Of a DNA stretch of 64,000 nucleotides, positions 54,506 to 64,000 are shown piece by piece. The position numbers and the translations under genes were made by a program. The stretch spans positions 2,728,001 through 2,792,000 of the forward strand of contig NZ_JACCBT010000001.1 of the NCBI RefSeq assembly GCF_013409045.1, read 5' to 3'. Below the pieces are notes generated by a model. That model saw only the letters and a list, made by a program, of their open reading frames with translations, had not been told where the DNA came from and did not search any database. How positions within the stretch are numbered: the stretch's first letter is position 1; every line of letters begins with the position of its first letter. The DNA comes from Actinomadura citrea. Its GTDB lineage: Bacteria; Actinomycetota; Actinomycetes; Streptosporangiales; Streptosporangiaceae.

Positions 54506-57084
54506 CCCACGACCTCCGCCTCCTGGCCCCCGCCCTCGCCACCTGGCTCGCCGCCGCCGCGACCCTCGGGCTGCCCCAGCCCCTCATCTACGGCCTGGCG
54601 GCGACCGCCGCCGCCGCGTCCCTCTACCTTCTGACCACCCACCGAGCACCAACGCCCGCAAGCCCCCCACCCGCCGAGCCGCCGTTGCCTCCCCGACCGA
54701 ACGACGACACCACGCGTCACCCGGGCGACACACGCCACGAACCCCACCCCCACGAGCCTCCCGCGACCACGCACCCCCAGAGGGGGAGCGCCACACGGCA
54801 TGCGAGCGGCCGCCACGAAGACCTCCGCCACCGGCCCCTCGTGCCCGCACGACGCCCGAACGAGAGGGCCACGCGACACGCGAGCACCACGTGGCGTGAA
54901 CGCTTCCTCAGCCGCCTCCTCTCCATCGCACGGCGGGCGGATGGCGGCGCCGCGCGGCGACCAGGCGATGCGTGGCGGCTTCTCGCCGGAGCGGCCCTGG
55001 CGTGTGCCGCGGCGTCGGCCTGCGGGGTGGCGCTGCGGACGACGGCCGTCGGCACGGGGCCCGTGCGGGATCTGGCCCGGGCGGGGCGGTTCGCGACGGC
55101 CGAGGCCGTGGTGACCGGGGACCCGCAGGCGAAGCCCGGGAACGGACGACCGATGATCATCCTTCGCGCCCGTGCGGAGGCCGTGGAGCGAACCGAGGTC
55201 CGCGTCCCGGTGCTGCTGATCGCGGCGGATCCCCGCTGGCTCCGCTCGATCCCCGGCCAGCGCGTGCGGCTCCGCGGCCGTTTCGTGCCGCCCCGGGGTC
55301 GCGACCTGCTTGCCGCGGTCGTGATCGTGCGCGGGCCGCCGACCGTCCTCGGGCCGCCGTCCACGATCCAGCGCGCCGCGGAGCACGTGCGGGCGAAGCT
55401 GCGGGCGGCCGTGGCACGGCTTCCGCCCGACAGGCGCGCGGTACTTCCGGGCATGGTCGTCGGCGACGCCTCGCGCCTTGACCCGGAGCTCGCGGAGGAG
55501 TTCCGGGTCGCCGGGCTCACCCACCTCCTCGTGGTCTCCGGCGCGAATCTGGCGATCGTCACGGGGGCGGTCCTCGGGCTGTGCCGACTCGCCGGGCTCG
55601 GACGGCGCCGGGCCCCACCCGTCGCCGTCCTCGCGGTGTGCGCGTTCGTGGTCGTCGCCCGCCCGGAACCGAGCGTCCTCCGGGCGACCGTCATGGGCCT
55701 GATCGGCCTCCTGGCCCTGTTCACCGGACGGCAGCGCCAGGGCCTCCCCGCCCTGGCGGCGGCGGTGCTGCTTCTCGTGCTCATCGACCCGGAACTGGCG
55801 CGCTCCTACGGGTTCGCGCTCTCGGCCCTCGCGACGGCCGGCCTGCTCGTCCTCGCCCCGCCCTGGCGCGAGCGGCTCGCCCGCCGGATGCCGGGCCCGC
55901 TCGCGGCGGCCCTCGCCGTCGCGGCCGCCGCCCAGGTGGCCGTCGCGCCCGTCCTGGTGATGCTGTCCGGGGAGATCGGCGTCGTCTCCGTGTTCGCGAA
56001 CCTGCTCGCGGCCCCCGCCGTCGCCCCGGCCACCCTCCTGGGCGCCCTCGCCACGGTCACCGCGCCCCTCTCCCTGCCGCTCGCCCGTGTGATCGTGTGG
56101 CCCGCCGGCCTGGCCGTCGGCTGGATCATCTGGGTCGCGCGGACCGCCGCGTCGCTGCCCTACGCGACGATCCCCTGGGCCAGTGGCGCCCTGGGCGCCA
56201 CCACGCTCCTGCTGGGCGCCGGGGCGGCGGCCCTGGCCCTGCGCAGCCACCGCCTCCGCCTCATCGCCGCCGCGGCCGTGATCGGCGTCCTCGTCGGCGT
56301 GATCGCCCTGCGCGTCATCGCCCCCTCCTGGCCGCCACCCGGCTGGCAGATGGTCGCCTGCGACGTCGGCCAGGGCGATGCCCTGGCCCTGTCGGCCGGC
56401 CCCGGCCAGGCGGTCGTCGTGGACACGGGCCCCGACCCCTCCCCGGTGGACCGCTGCCTTCACCGCCTGGGCGTGACCGATGTCCCGCTCCTCGTCCTGA
56501 CCCACCCGCACGCCGACCACATCAACGGCATCTCCGGCGTCCGACACGGCCGTACCGTCCGCGAGGTGCTGATCACGCCCCGTACCTCGGGCCGCGAGGC
56601 CCGCCACACATCCGGCCTCCGGACCGGCCCAGCCGAGACCGGCCAGCAATGGCGCGTCGGAGACCTCACCCTGTCCGTCCTGGCCCCGCTGACCACCGCC
56701 CCCGCCCTGTCACCCGAGGACGACGGCACCACGATCAACAACGCGAGCGTGGTCCTCGTCGCCCGCAGACCGGGCTTCAGCGCCCTCCTGGCCGGCGACG
56801 TGGAACTGGAGGCACAACGCGCCCTGGAAGCAGGCGTCCCCCACGTCCAGGTACTGAAGGTCCCCCACCACGGCTCACGCAGCCAAGACCCCGCCTTCCT
56901 GGCCGCCGCCCACGCGTCCATCGCCCTGATCTCGGTCGGAGCGCACAACGACTACGGCCACCCGTCCGCCGCCACTCTCGCCCTCCTGCACCGTCTCCAC
57001 ATCCAGACCCACCGCACCGACAAGGAAGGCGACATAGCCATAGCCCGCACCCGATCCGGCCTCACGACCATCCCCCGTCACTGA
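54502..57084 (+). CDS. comEC: DNA-import channel ComEC
   Basis: 860 residues, ATG 54502 overlapping the comEA stop. N-terminal helices, an unusual His/Arg/Pro-rich insert (about 47-150), an OB-like region (about 190-270), the Competence transmembrane domain (about 300-620, with GLTHLLVVSGANLAIVTG and ARPEPSVLRATVMG) and a C-terminal metallo-beta-lactamase domain with HPHADH near 668-673 and VPHHGSRSQDP. It forms the pore that takes up single-stranded DNA. Confidence 0.93.
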   Translation: MTHDLRLLAPALATWLAAAATLGLPQPLIYGLAATAAAASLYLLTTHRAPTPASPPPAEPPLPPRPNDDTTRHPGDTRHEPHPHEPPATTHPQRGSATRHASGRHEDLRHRPLVPARRPNERATRHASTTWRERFLSRLLSIARRADGGAARRPGDAWRLLAGAALACAAASACGVALRTTAVGTGPVRDLARAGRFATAEAVVTGDPQAKPGNGRPMIILRARAEAVERTEVRVPVLLIAADPRWLRSIPGQRVRLRGRFVPPRGRDLLAAVVIVRGPPTVLGPPSTIQRAAEHVRAKLRAAVARLPPDRRAVLPGMVVGDASRLDPELAEEFRVAGLTHLLVVSGANLAIVTGAVLGLCRLAGLGRRRAPPVAVLAVCAFVVVARPEPSVLRATVMGLIGLLALFTGRQRQGLPALAAAVLLLVLIDPELARSYGFALSALATAGLLVLAPPWRERLARRMPGPLAAALAVAAAAQVAVAPVLVMLSGEIGVVSVFANLLAAPAVAPATLLGALATVTAPLSLPLARVIVWPAGLAVGWIIWVARTAASLPYATIPWASGALGATTLLLGAGAAALALRSHRLRLIAAAAVIGVLVGVIALRVIAPSWPPPGWQMVACDVGQGDALALSAGPGQAVVVDTGPDPSPVDRCLHRLGVTDVPLLVLTHPHADHINGISGVRHGRTVREVLITPRTSGREARHTSGLRTGPAETGQQWRVGDLTLSVLAPLTTAPALSPEDDGTTINNASVVLVARRPGFSALLAGDVELEAQRALEAGVPHVQVLKVPHHGSRSQDPAFLAAAHASIALISVGAHNDYGHPSAATLALLHRLHIQTHRTDKEGDIAIARTRSGLTTIPRH
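54786..54884. repeat. 21-base degenerate direct repeat in the comEC insert
   Basis: GAGCGCCACACGGCATGCGAG (less one end base shown; 54786-54806) recurs in altered form at 54864-54884, 78 bases on, both encoding ATRHAS. Two copies differ at a few positions. Part of the low-complexity insert of ComEC. Confidence 0.5.
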
Positions 57085-57206
57085 CCAGCGATCCGGCGCG
57101 CGAGGCCGGGCGGTACAGCCCACGGCAAGGTGGCCACTCACCGGTTGCGACGGAGGGTTCCCGGTGGTTGGGCGCGGGGGCGGGTGGGGCGTGGCATGCT
57201 GCAGGG

Positions 57207-58160
57207 GTGTCGGTTGAGTCCATCATTCTGGTCGTCGGTGACGAAGAGCTGCTCGTGGAGCGGGCGATCGGGGACGTCGTCGCGTCCATGCGGGCGGGGG
57301 ATCCGGAGATCGAGGTCATCGATCTGGCGCCCGGGGCGCTGGAGCCCGGGCGCATCTCGGAGCTGACGTCGCCGTCGCTGTTCGGTGGCGGGAAGGTGCT
57401 CGTCCTGCGGTCGGCGCAGGATCTGGGCAAGGACCTGACGGCCGAGGTGCTGAAGTACGCCAAGGCCCCCGCGGAGGACGTCGTGCTCGTCGCCGTCCAT
57501 CCCGGCGGCGCCAAGGGAAAGGCGCTGGTGGACGGGCTGACCAAGCTCAAGGCGCGCAAGATCGCATGCCCGAAGGTCACCAAGGCCGGCGAGCGGATCG
57601 ACTTCGTCCGCGGCGAGATCCGCAAGGCGGGCGGGAAGATCTCGGCGGACGGCGCGCGGGGGCTGATCGAGGCCGTCGGCAACGACCTGCGCGAGCTGGC
57701 CGCGGCCTGCAGCCAGCTCGTCTCCGACACCGGCGGAAAGATCGACGACGCGGCCATCGCCCGCTACTACCGGGGGCGTGCCGAGGTCAGCGGCTTCACC
57801 GTGGCGGACAAGGCGATCGAGGGGCAGCTCGCCGAGGCCCTCGAGCAGCTCCGCTGGGCTCTCGCGACGGGTGTGGCGCCCGTCCTGATCGTCAGCGCGC
57901 TCGCGCAGGGCATGCGCGGACTGGCGAAGGTCGGCGGCGCGCCCCGCGGCGCGCGGGGAGCGGCGCTGGCCAAGGATCTGGGCATGCCGCCGTGGAAGAT
58001 CGATCGGGTGCAGAAGCAGCTGCGCGGCTGGTCGGGAGACGGGGTCGCGCGGGCGCTGACCGCCGTCGCCGAGGCCGACGCGGAGGTCAAGGGCGGCGCC
58101 GCCGACCCCGCGTACGCCCTGGAGAAGACCGTCGCCCTGATCGTCGCCGCCCGCGGCTGA
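57207..58160 (+). CDS. holA: DNA polymerase III delta subunit
   Basis: 317-residue clamp-loader subunit that opens the sliding clamp. The delta fold starts IILVVGDEELLVERAIGDVV, then SPSLFGGGKVLVLR (about 55-70), a middle domain (KAGERIDFVRGEIRKAGGKIS), and a C-terminal collar with ALAQGMRGLAKVG and MPPWKIDRVQKQLRGW. GTG 57207 starts the protein. Position after comEA-comEC is standard. The stop falls inside a 22-bp tandem repeat. Confidence 0.93.
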   Translation: MSVESIILVVGDEELLVERAIGDVVASMRAGDPEIEVIDLAPGALEPGRISELTSPSLFGGGKVLVLRSAQDLGKDLTAEVLKYAKAPAEDVVLVAVHPGGAKGKALVDGLTKLKARKIACPKVTKAGERIDFVRGEIRKAGGKISADGARGLIEAVGNDLRELAAACSQLVSDTGGKIDDAAIARYYRGRAEVSGFTVADKAIEGQLAEALEQLRWALATGVAPVLIVSALAQGMRGLAKVGGAPRGARGAALAKDLGMPPWKIDRVQKQLRGWSGDGVARALTAVAEADAEVKGGAADPAYALEKTVALIVAARG

Positions 58161-58238
58161 CCCGCCGCTCCCCGGCGGCTGACCCGCCGCTCCCCGGCGG
58201 CTGACCCGCCGCCGCCCGCGGCTGACCCGCCGGTCCCC
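58153..58238. repeat. Four-copy 22-bp tandem repeat at the holA 3' end
   Basis: Units start at 58153, 58175, 58197 and 58218, each beginning GCGGCTGACCCGCC with a GCTCCCCG-like tail; the first contains the holA stop codon. GGCGG/CCGCC arms let each unit fold as a small hairpin, so the array may also act in termination. The gap to 58294 has no gene. Confidence 0.85.
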
Positions 58239-58293
58239 TTCCGATGAACGAGGATCGCGCCGCAGGCGTGTAGTCAGGTGCGTGGTGGAGCGG

Positions 58294-58698
58294 TCAGGCG
58301 AGGGCGTGCATGATGGCCAGGGTGTTCTGGTATTCGCGCCACAGGGCGACCTTGCCGTCGCGCGCGGTGAGGACGGCGATGAAAGCGGCCGTGGACTGCT
58401 TGGCCGTCCGGGTGTTGGTGCCGGTCAGTTCGTACTCCACCACGATCGTGTCCGGGTCGCGGGTGTCGTGGACGGCGATGGTGCGGCAGGCGTCGAACCG
58501 CACGGGAAGAACGGCCCGCTGCGGGTCCGCGAACGCCAGGAACCGCTGCCTGCCTTCGAACCGGGTCGGCCGGCCCGGAGGCGCGAACGGGGTCTCGACG
58601 ACGGCGTCGTCGGTGAGGAGGTCCCCGATGAGGGCGGTCGGGTGGCTGAGCCAACACTCCTGCATCCGCTGGAACAGTTCGCGTGGTGTGGTCGGCAT
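58294..58698 (-). CDS. SnoaL/NTF2-like protein
   Basis: 134-residue alpha+beta barrel-like protein (ELFQRMQECWLSHPTALIGDLLTDDAVVETPFAPP, then VVEYELTGTNTRTAKQSTAAFIAVLTARDGKVALWREYQNTL). This is the nuclear-transport-factor-2/ketosteroid-isomerase-like fold; a real activity cannot be told. ATG 58698 follows AGGAGGC. Divergent from a TetR gene with two palindromes between them. Confidence 0.8.
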   Translation of the reverse strand: MPTTPRELFQRMQECWLSHPTALIGDLLTDDAVVETPFAPPGRPTRFEGRQRFLAFADPQRAVLPVRFDACRTIAVHDTRDPDTIVVEYELTGTNTRTAKQSTAAFIAVLTARDGKVALWREYQNTLAIMHALA

Positions 58699-58711
58699 GG
58701 CGCCTCCTAAG

Positions 58712-58755
58712 ATGAGCGGTGACTCATGTAACGAAGATAATGAGTCTGGACTCAT
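58712..58755. promoter_or_regulatory. Two 16-bp TetR operators
   Basis: ATGAGCGGTGACTCAT (58712-58727) and ATGAGTCTGGACTCAT (58740-58755) are related palindromes with shared ATGAG..GACTCAT ends, 28 bases centre to centre, in the 81-base gap between the SnoaL-like gene and the TetR gene. Confidence 0.8.
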
Positions 58756-58779
58756 CTTGTCCAGGGAGGAGGCCGGCTG

Positions 58780-59325
58780 ATGCGCGCGGATGCGCGGCGC
58801 AACCGGGAGCGGATCCTCGCGGCGGCGGAGGAGGTGTTCGCCGGCGCCGGGCCGGACGCGTCGACGGAGGAGGTGGCGCGGCGGGCGGGAGTGGCGATCG
58901 GTACCGTCTTCCGGCACTTTCCGACGAAATCCGATCTGTTGCGGGCCATGATGAAACGGTTGTTGCAGCAGGTCACGGACGATGCGGCGGAGCTCATCTC
59001 GCACGGGGACCCGGCCGGCGCTCTGTTCGAGTTCGTTGCGCGGCTCGTGGAACGGACGGCCGCGAACCGGGCGGTCGTGAGCCTGCTGGCGGCCGAGGGG
59101 GTGGAGGTGCCGATCACGGGTCCGCTCGGCTCGCTCAGCGATGCGGTGGGAGAACTGCTGGTCCGCGGGCAGGAAGCGGGAGCCATCGCCGAGGGGATTC
59201 GCCTCGACGAGGTGATGGCGCTCCTGGTCAGCGCATGTCAGGGCGCCCTGCACGGGGGTTGGGACGCCGACCTGCGCCGGCGGACGCTCGGCATCATGCT
59301 CGCCGGCCTCCGCCCAGGCGCCTGA
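58780..59325 (+). CDS. TetR family transcriptional repressor
   Basis: 181 residues. HTH at about 10-52 (ILAAAEEVFAGAGPDASTEEVARRAGVAIGTVFRHFPTKSDLL). The C-terminal domain has the TetR-like VEVPITGPLGSLSDAVGELLVRGQEAGAIAEGIRLDEVM ligand segment. ATG 58780 follows AGGGAGGAGG. Repression of itself and the divergent SnoaL-like gene is inferred from the paired operators. Confidence 0.9.
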   Translation: MRADARRNRERILAAAEEVFAGAGPDASTEEVARRAGVAIGTVFRHFPTKSDLLRAMMKRLLQQVTDDAAELISHGDPAGALFEFVARLVERTAANRAVVSLLAAEGVEVPITGPLGSLSDAVGELLVRGQEAGAIAEGIRLDEVMALLVSACQGALHGGWDADLRRRTLGIMLAGLRPGA

Positions 59326-59332
59326 CGGTACT

Positions 59333-59761
59333 TCAGGGGGTGTGCTGCTGTTCGGCCTTGACCTTCAGGCCCTCCGCTTCCATGGTCACGTAGCGGCGGG
59401 TGAGGCGGCCGGCCAGGAGGGCGAAGAGGGGGGCCAGGGGGCCCTTCTGGTCGAGGGTGAGGCGGACGGTGGACCTGCCGTCGGCGGTGGGGACGATCTC
59501 GTGGGCCCCGGTCGTGGTGACGCCGGTGGAGCGGGACTCCCAGGTGAAGGTCCTGTTCTCGTCGAAGGCGGTGACGGTCCAGACGGTCGCGGGGAGTTTC
59601 GGCTGGTGGACGCGGGCCCGGCTGCCGAGGCCGAAGGGCTCGTCCAGGAGTTCGACGCGCTCCATCGAGGCGGTCATGTCGGGCCAGCGTTCGACGTCCT
59701 TCAGGAGGTTCCAGACGGTCTCGGGCGGGGCGTCGATGTCGACGGAGGTCTCGAAGTGCAC
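59333..59761 (-). CDS. SRPBCC/polyketide-cyclase-like protein
   Basis: 142 residues from GTG 59761 (GAGGAGC upstream). START/Bet v1-like fold: SVDIDAPPETVWNLLKDVERWPDMTASMERVELL, then FDENRTFTWESRSTGVTTTGAHEIVP. Probably binds a hydrophobic ligand. Starts 61 bases inside the end of the lysR gene on the same strand, so the two share sequence in different frames. Confidence 0.82.
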   Translation of the reverse strand: MHFETSVDIDAPPETVWNLLKDVERWPDMTASMERVELLDEPFGLGSRARVHQPKLPATVWTVTAFDENRTFTWESRSTGVTTTGAHEIVPTADGRSTVRLTLDQKGPLAPLFALLAGRLTRRYVTMEAEGLKVKAEQQHTP

Positions 59762-60621
59762 GGCGTGCTCCTCAGCGATGTGCGGACGGCGGCCAGGAGG
59801 TCGGTGACGAGGGGGTCGTCGGCCCTGCCCGGCAGGTGGAGAGCGTAGTAGGGGACGGCGGGCAGGTCGATGATCTCGCGCGCCGTCAGGCCCGGGGGAG
59901 GGGGGACGCAGCCGTTGACGACGGCGAGTCCGACGCCGAGGGACGCGAAGTGCAGCATCAGGGGCCAGCCGGCGGCCTCGACGGCCAGGGACCAGGGCAC
60001 CTCGGCGGCGCGCAGGGCGCGTTCGAGGGTGATGCGGTGCGGGCCGTCGGGAGGCGGGACGACGAGGGAGGCGCCGGCGAGGTCGGCGAGGGTGAGGTGC
60101 GGCCTCGCGGTGAGGGGGTGGTCGTCCGGCATGACGAGCGTCTGGGGGTAGGACGCCAGCGGGACGGCGGTGATGTCGGCGGGCAGCACGTCGAGGACGG
60201 CGACGCCCAGGTCGGCGCGGCCGGTGCGGACGGCGGCGAGCGTGCGGGCGCGGTCGCCGTTGATCAGGCGGACGCCGGGGCGGACGACGCCGCCGAGGAG
60301 GTAGAGGTAGGCGCCCTCGCCGGCGGCCAGGGCCGGGACGCGGGAGGGGGACGTGCCGCGGACGTCCGCGAGGAACGCCGTCATGCGGGCGTCGAGGTCG
60401 CGGGCGAAGCGGGCGACCTGCTCGCCGGCAGGGGTGAGGGCCAGGCGGCGCCCGTGCCGGGTGTAGAGGGGACGCCCCAGGGTGTCGCCGAGTTTCTGCA
60501 CCTTGACGTGGAGGGCGGGCTGGGAGATGTGGAGCGCCTCGGCGGCGCGGGTGAAGTTGAGGTGGTCGGCGAAGACCGCGAACGAGGCGAGCGCGTCCGT
60601 GGACAGGCGGCTCAGATCCAT
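59701..60621 (-). CDS. LysR family transcriptional regulator
   Basis: 306 residues. N-terminal winged HTH (ALASFAVFADHLNFTRAAEALHISQPALHVKVQKLGDTLG) and a two-lobed effector domain. The last 20 or so residues (TPCTSRPPSTSTPRPRPSG) are an out-of-frame reading of the following gene, so the functional protein ends near LLAAVRTSLRS. Starts at ATG 60621; an LTTR-like inverted repeat overlaps the start. Confidence 0.88.
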   Translation of the reverse strand: MDLSRLSTDALASFAVFADHLNFTRAAEALHISQPALHVKVQKLGDTLGRPLYTRHGRRLALTPAGEQVARFARDLDARMTAFLADVRGTSPSRVPALAAGEGAYLYLLGGVVRPGVRLINGDRARTLAAVRTGRADLGVAVLDVLPADITAVPLASYPQTLVMPDDHPLTARPHLTLADLAGASLVVPPPDGPHRITLERALRAAEVPWSLAVEAAGWPLMLHFASLGVGLAVVNGCVPPPPGLTAREIIDLPAVPYYALHLPGRADDPLVTDLLAAVRTSLRSTPCTSRPPSTSTPRPRPSGTS

Positions 60622-60642
60622 AGATACGGACTATAGCTATGG
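60618..60642. promoter_or_regulatory. Candidate LysR binding site
   Basis: CCATAG (60618-60623) and CTATGG (60637-60642) are perfect inverted arms, with TA pairs inside, giving CCATAGnTA-n7-TAnCTATGG. It overlaps the lysR start codon and lies 49 bases before the HAD-like gene. Confidence 0.55.
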
Positions 60643-60690
60643 AGGCGATTGATAGTTCTGCTTTAGGAGGTTCGGGCCGAGGGTGGGGAC

Positions 60691-61218
60691 ATGAACATCG
60701 AACCGCGGCTCGGCGTCGACTTCGGCCGGGTCATCCATGGCGGGCTCATGGCTCCCGGTGAGGACGACACCGTGTTCCTCGACGGGAGCTTCGAGGAAGC
60801 CCTCGCGTCCCCCGCGACGGACGGCGTCTACGAGGTGCTGCCCGGCCTGATCGAGGCGTTCGGGGGACGGGCGTGGATCATCTCCAAGTGCGGAGACCGG
60901 ATCCGGGAAAGGACGCTGGCCTGGCTCGACCACCACGATTTCTACGGGCGGACGGGCCTTCCGCGGAGCAACGTGCGGTTCTGCCGGAAGCGGCAGGACA
61001 AGGCCCGGCACTGCGCGGAACTCGGGATCACCCACATGATCGACGACCGGCTGGACGTGCACCGCGCCATTCGCGAGATCGTCCCGCACCGGTACCTGTT
61101 CGGGCCGAAGGAGGGGCCCGAATGGGTGCGGCACGTCCCCGACTGGGCCGCCGCGGAGGTCATTCGCTCAGATATGCCGGCGGAACCGCGTCGACCAGCC
61201 ACACGCCGTTCGCGCTGA
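60691..61218 (+). CDS. HAD-like hypothetical protein
   Basis: 175 residues with LGVDFGRVIHGG at the N-terminus (possible HAD motif I with Asp9), GRAWIISKCGDRIRERTLAWLDHHDFY (motif II-like) and GITHMIDDRLDVHRAI (motif IV-like DD pair). The set suggests a small phosphatase/nucleotidase of the HAD superfamily. ATG 60691 has GGGG close upstream. Divergent from lysR, and its end overlaps the convergent kptA by 59 bases. Confidence 0.7.
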   Translation: MNIEPRLGVDFGRVIHGGLMAPGEDDTVFLDGSFEEALASPATDGVYEVLPGLIEAFGGRAWIISKCGDRIRERTLAWLDHHDFYGRTGLPRSNVRFCRKRQDKARHCAELGITHMIDDRLDVHRAIREIVPHRYLFGPKEGPEWVRHVPDWAAAEVIRSDMPAEPRRPATRRSR

Positions 61219-61702
61219 CGCGGAACGCGTGACCGTCGGCCGCCATCCGCCCGGCCTGGACGGTCAGCACGACGGGGGCGCCGCGCCGGGCGCCGACCCG
61301 CCGGGCCGTCTCGCGGTCGGGGGACAGGTGCACGTCGTGCCGCCCCATGGGCAGCAGCCCCTCCCGCAGGATGGGGTCGACGGAACGGCGCGCGGTGCCG
61401 TGGAACAGCAGTTCCGGCGGCGGCGTCACCGGCAGGTTCAGCGCGACGGGGACCGAGTGGCCCTGGACGGCCCGGATCCGGTTCCCGGCGAGCTCGTAGC
61501 GCTTCTTGTCGTTGACCGCCACCACGTGTTCGAGTTCGGCGCGGGTGAGCGCGAACCCGTGGGCGGCGGCGGCCGAGAGCAGGGCGGTGACGTCCGCCCA
61601 CCCCTCGGGATCGAGCGTGAGGCCGATCCGCTCGGGGCGGTGCCGCAGGTGCTTGGCGAGATACTTGGAGATCTTGACCGCGCGGCGCTCGTCCATGGAC
61701 AT
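61160..61702 (-). CDS. kptA: RNA 2'-phosphotransferase KptA (Tpt1)
   Basis: 180 residues. Tpt1 family: KISKYLAKHLRHRPERIGLTLDPEGWADVTALL at the N-terminus, NDKKRYEL and RAVQGHSVPV in the middle, LLFHGTARRSVDPILREGLLPMGRHDVHLS near 98-128. It moves an internal RNA 2'-phosphate to NAD+; bacterial substrates are not known. ATG 61702. It lies downstream of rpsT on the same strand with a hairpin between. Confidence 0.92.
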   Translation of the reverse strand: MSMDERRAVKISKYLAKHLRHRPERIGLTLDPEGWADVTALLSAAAAHGFALTRAELEHVVAVNDKKRYELAGNRIRAVQGHSVPVALNLPVTPPPELLFHGTARRSVDPILREGLLPMGRHDVHLSPDRETARRVGARRGAPVVLTVQAGRMAADGHAFRVSANGVWLVDAVPPAYLSE

Positions 61703-61707
61703 GCGTC

Positions 61708-61730
61708 GGGGCCGGCGCGCGGCCGGCCCC
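61708..61730 (-). terminator. Hairpin after rpsT
   Basis: GGGGCCGG (61708-61715) pairs with CCGGCCCC (61723-61730), plus one C-G pair, 14 bases past the rpsT stop. No T tract. Confidence 0.6.
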
Positions 61731-61743
61731 GGGCGTGCGGCTC

Positions 61744-62013
61744 TTACTTGGCCTGCAGGGCGGCGGCCTGCTTGGCGATCGCCGACTTGCGGTTGGCGGC
61801 CTGGTTCTTGTGGATGACGCCCTTGCTGACCGCCTTGTCCAGCTTGCGCGCGGCGAACCGCTGCGCGGCGACGGCGTCGTCCACGTTGCCGGCCTCGGCG
61901 GCGACGCGGAACTTGCGGATCGCCGTCTTCAGCTCGGACTTGACGGCCTTGTTGCGCAGGCGAGCCTTCTCGTTCTGCTTGTTGCGCTTGATCTGGGACT
62001 TGATGTTAGCCAC
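61744..62013 (-). CDS. rpsT: 30S ribosomal protein S20
   Basis: 89-residue S20, beginning [21 protein letters not shown], a long basic helix that binds 16S rRNA, and ending with [12 protein letters not shown] 62013 is the start, with GAGG about 9 bases upstream. Transcribed away from lepA. Confidence 0.97.
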   Translation of the reverse strand: MANIKSQIKRNKQNEKARLRNKAVKSELKTAIRKFRVAAEAGNVDDAVAAQRFAARKLDKAVSKGVIHKNQAANRKSAIAKQAAALQAK

Positions 62014-62253
62014 GTCGTAGAGCCTCAGCTTGGTCGCGATCCTGGGCCTGCGCGTATCGGCAGGCGCTGACGAAATGTCTGAACGGGGGCGGGACGGTGC
62101 CCCCGGGGCACGACGCTACGCCACACGCAGTCGCACAGCTTACCAATCTCCGGGCCCGGTCCCAAACCGGACCGTGCACGGAGCATCGCGCAGGACATGG
62201 GACCATGGAGGCACAGAACCCTGTCCACCTGTGAGCATTGCGAACGGACCCCG

Positions 62254-64000
<1,747 letters not shown>

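Overview
The window is about 70% GC, nearly every gene uses G/C-ending third positions, and GTG/TTG starts are frequent. The gene content (SecA2, DUF3046 upstream of recA, recA-recX-rny, a mycobacterial-type SOS box, gluABCD, miaB-miaA-dapF, hflX, comEA-comEC-holA, rpsT, lepA) is that of a filamentous actinomycete. I infer a Thermomonosporaceae/Streptosporangiales-like chromosome (for example an Actinomadura relative), but the sequence alone does not fix the genus. It reads as a core chromosomal segment. I see no transposase, integrase, CRISPR array, rRNA or tRNA gene.

Layout. 1-2222: a sugar ABC-transporter lipoprotein (cut by the left edge) divergent from a ROK regulator, with an AT-rich operator between them. 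2220-6649: a tiny basic protein, SecA2, and a TetR/DMT-exporter divergent pair. 6427-12786: a giant Lhr-type helicase, a membrane-anchored esterase and DUF3046. 12795-15303: a YgiB-like lipoprotein plus YgiC-like (glutathionylspermidine-synthase fold) pair and a separate ATP-grasp protein. 15396-19771: SOS box-recA-recX, a decayed tandem array copied from the recX 3' end, and rny. 19888-23130: a secreted phosphodiesterase and an S9 peptidase. 23304-26801: the gluABCD glutamate importer. 26971-31398: miaB, a dioxygenase-like gene, an MT0933-type antitoxin, miaA and dapF. 31636-34453: an orphan histidine kinase and a TetR. 34553-40894: a TetR-controlled membrane protein, then a four-gene translationally coupled peptide ABC importer. 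40898-47362: a membrane-anchored unknown, glcFED and aceB. 47581-51574: hflX, a frameshifted hutI and degV. 51597-53724: an AraC/MFS divergent pair. 53792-58160: comEA-comEC-holA. 58294-61702: small regulatory pairs (TetR/SnoaL-like, LysR/SRPBCC) and kptA beside a HAD-like protein. 61744-64000: rpsT divergent from lepA (cut by the right edge).

How genes fit together. The miaB/miaA pair makes hypermodified A37 of tRNA. glcDEF and aceB form a glycolate to glyoxylate to malate route. gluABCD takes up glutamate. comEA/comEC form the DNA-import channel. recA/recX form the recombinase and its modulator. Several local regulators sit divergently next to one target, each with a visible palindrome (TetR/DMT, TetR/membrane protein, TetR/SnoaL, LysR/HAD, ROK/SBP).

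The most unusual signals are: (i) the recX 3'-end sequence repeated four more times at an 84-88 bp period with progressive decay; (ii) a similar 22-bp array started from the holA 3' end; (iii) a one-base G-run insertion that breaks hutI; (iv) the DMT exporter reading 74 codons into the antisense of lhr; (v) a YgiB/YgiC-like pair in an organism group not expected to make glutathionylspermidine. No clearly new multi-gene system stands out; the best candidates are the YgiBC/ATP-grasp cluster and the KptA/HAD pair.
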